A stretch of DNA of 7,265 nucleotides from positions 1-7,265 of the forward strand of contig JAEZHT010000071.1 of assembly GCA_023436805.1 (NCBI GenBank). Reading direction: 5' to 3'. Below are positions 7,153-7,265 of the stretch, piece after piece. Below the pieces are notes generated by a model. That model worked only from the letters and a program-made list of their open reading frames with translations, did not search any database and was not told the origin of the DNA. Within the stretch, counting starts at the first letter, position 1. The number at the start of each line of letters is the position of its first letter. This DNA is from Bacillota bacterium. Its GTDB lineage: Bacteria; Bacillota_I; Bacilli_A; Acholeplasmatales; UBA5453. A program made the translations under genes and the position numbers.

Positions 7153-7178
7153 TTTACTATATATTTATATATAGTAAA
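7153..7178. promoter_or_regulatory. 26-bp dyad covering the transposase -10 region
   Basis: TTTACTATATAT (7153-7164) and ATATATAGTAAA (7167-7178) are perfect 12-bp inverted repeats separated by 2 bp. The dyad spans the predicted -10 box and the expected transcription start. It could be an operator, a cruciform, or a fold-back near the 5' end of the transcript that limits transposase expression. Much of it is AT-alternating, which makes chance symmetry easier. Confidence 0.5.
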
Positions 7179-7194
7179 ATTCATGAAATATCAA
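7166..7194 (-). promoter_or_regulatory. Predicted sigma-70-type promoter of the transposase
   Basis: On the minus strand TTGATA (7194-7189) is followed after exactly 17 bp by TATATA (7171-7166). A TATAAA two bases further downstream is an alternative -10. Transcription should start near 7160, leaving a leader of about 60 nt before ATG 7099. Confidence 0.6.
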
Positions 7195-7222
7195 AAAAAT
7201 AAATAAAATGACTTAAAACGAC

Positions 7223-7250
7223 AAAAAAAGTACCTCAAAATGAGATACTT
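7223..7250 (-). terminator. Inward-facing terminator at the right IS end, upstream of the transposase promoter
   Basis: On the minus strand AAGTA-T-CTCA (7250-7241) pairs with TGAG-G-TACTT (7237-7228) around a 3-nt loop, with one mismatch in a 10-position stem. Seven T follow (complement of 7229-7223, partly within the stem). Transcripts entering the IS from outside toward the transposase would meet it first. This is consistent with protection from impinging transcription, a property known for several IS elements. Confidence 0.65.
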
Positions 7251-7265
7251 TGTCTACAGCCTGAA
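7249..7265 (-). repeat. Right terminal inverted repeat of the IS
   Basis: TTTGTCTACAGCCTGAA is the perfect 17-bp reverse complement of the left repeat. It lies at the transposase 5' end and finishes on the last base of the window, so the flank and any target duplication are not visible. Confidence 0.95.

Larger units (their letters stand above)
5624..7265 (-). mobile_element. Complete IS1182-family insertion sequence, 1642 bp
   Basis: The element is bounded by perfect 17-bp terminal inverted repeats, at 5624-5640 and 7249-7265. It contains one intact transposase gene on the minus strand that fills most of its length, with a promoter, a ribosome site and a transposase terminator. The total size and the single long DDE transposase fit the IS1182 family. 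Both ends carry inward-facing terminator-like hairpins just inside the repeats. The window stops at the outermost base of the right repeat, so target duplication cannot be tested. The perfect repeats and open frame suggest a recently active copy. Confidence 0.92.

Noticed and set aside
1..7265. CRISPR array, tRNA or rRNA genes, toxin-antitoxin or phage-defence operon
   Set aside because: No spaced direct repeats, cloverleaf, rRNA-like sequence or defence-type gene pair was seen on either strand.
1..7265. Mycoplasma-type reassignment of TGA to tryptophan
   Set aside because: The long frames use TGG for tryptophan, and TGA terminates the 131-aa gene just before a clear terminator, so standard bacterial decoding fits.

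Overview
The window is AT-rich bacterial DNA with compact genes, intrinsic terminators and Shine-Dalgarno sites. All tryptophans in the real reading frames are TGG, and TGA serves as a stop codon (end of the 131-aa gene), so the standard bacterial code is used. A very large, acidic, cysteine-free surface-type protein with Listeria/Bacteroides-type B-repeats and RCC1 repeats, and with no LPXTG anchor, together with the base composition, fits a low-GC Bacillota/Mollicutes-related organism such as an Acholeplasma- or Izemoplasma-like lineage. That placement is inference; no marker gene is present.

Layout: (1) Positions 1-3312 hold the 3' part of a giant gene for a secreted repeat protein. It has InlB-type B-repeats separating two degenerate RCC1-like blocks, each of which looks like seven units, and it ends in a clear terminator. 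(2) Positions 3348-3430 are non-coding and contain a solo imperfect hairpin resembling an end of an IS200/IS605-type element. It directly abuts a membrane-protein gene that has lost its start and carries a one-base frameshift (3431-3858). That broken frame overlaps by 8 nt an intact 131-aa gene for a protein with a putative bacterial PH-like fold, followed by a terminator. (3) Positions 4390-5610 encode a complete MFS drug-efflux-type transporter with its own Shine-Dalgarno site. (4) Positions 5624-7265 are a complete 1642-bp IS1182-family insertion sequence with perfect 17-bp terminal inverted repeats and an intact DDE transposase on the minus strand. The window ends exactly at the outer base of the right repeat.

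The genes do not form one pathway. The remnant membrane gene and the PH-like gene were probably one translationally coupled unit; the transporter stands alone. The most informative structures are at the IS. It lies inside what looks like the transporter's own terminator hairpin, separating the stem from where its T-tract would be. It carries a terminator-like hairpin pointing inward at each end, and its transposase promoter is covered by a 26-bp dyad. I found no clear new defence or biosynthetic system. The best candidates for something undescribed are the two-block architecture of the surface protein and the interrupted membrane/PH-like gene pair.
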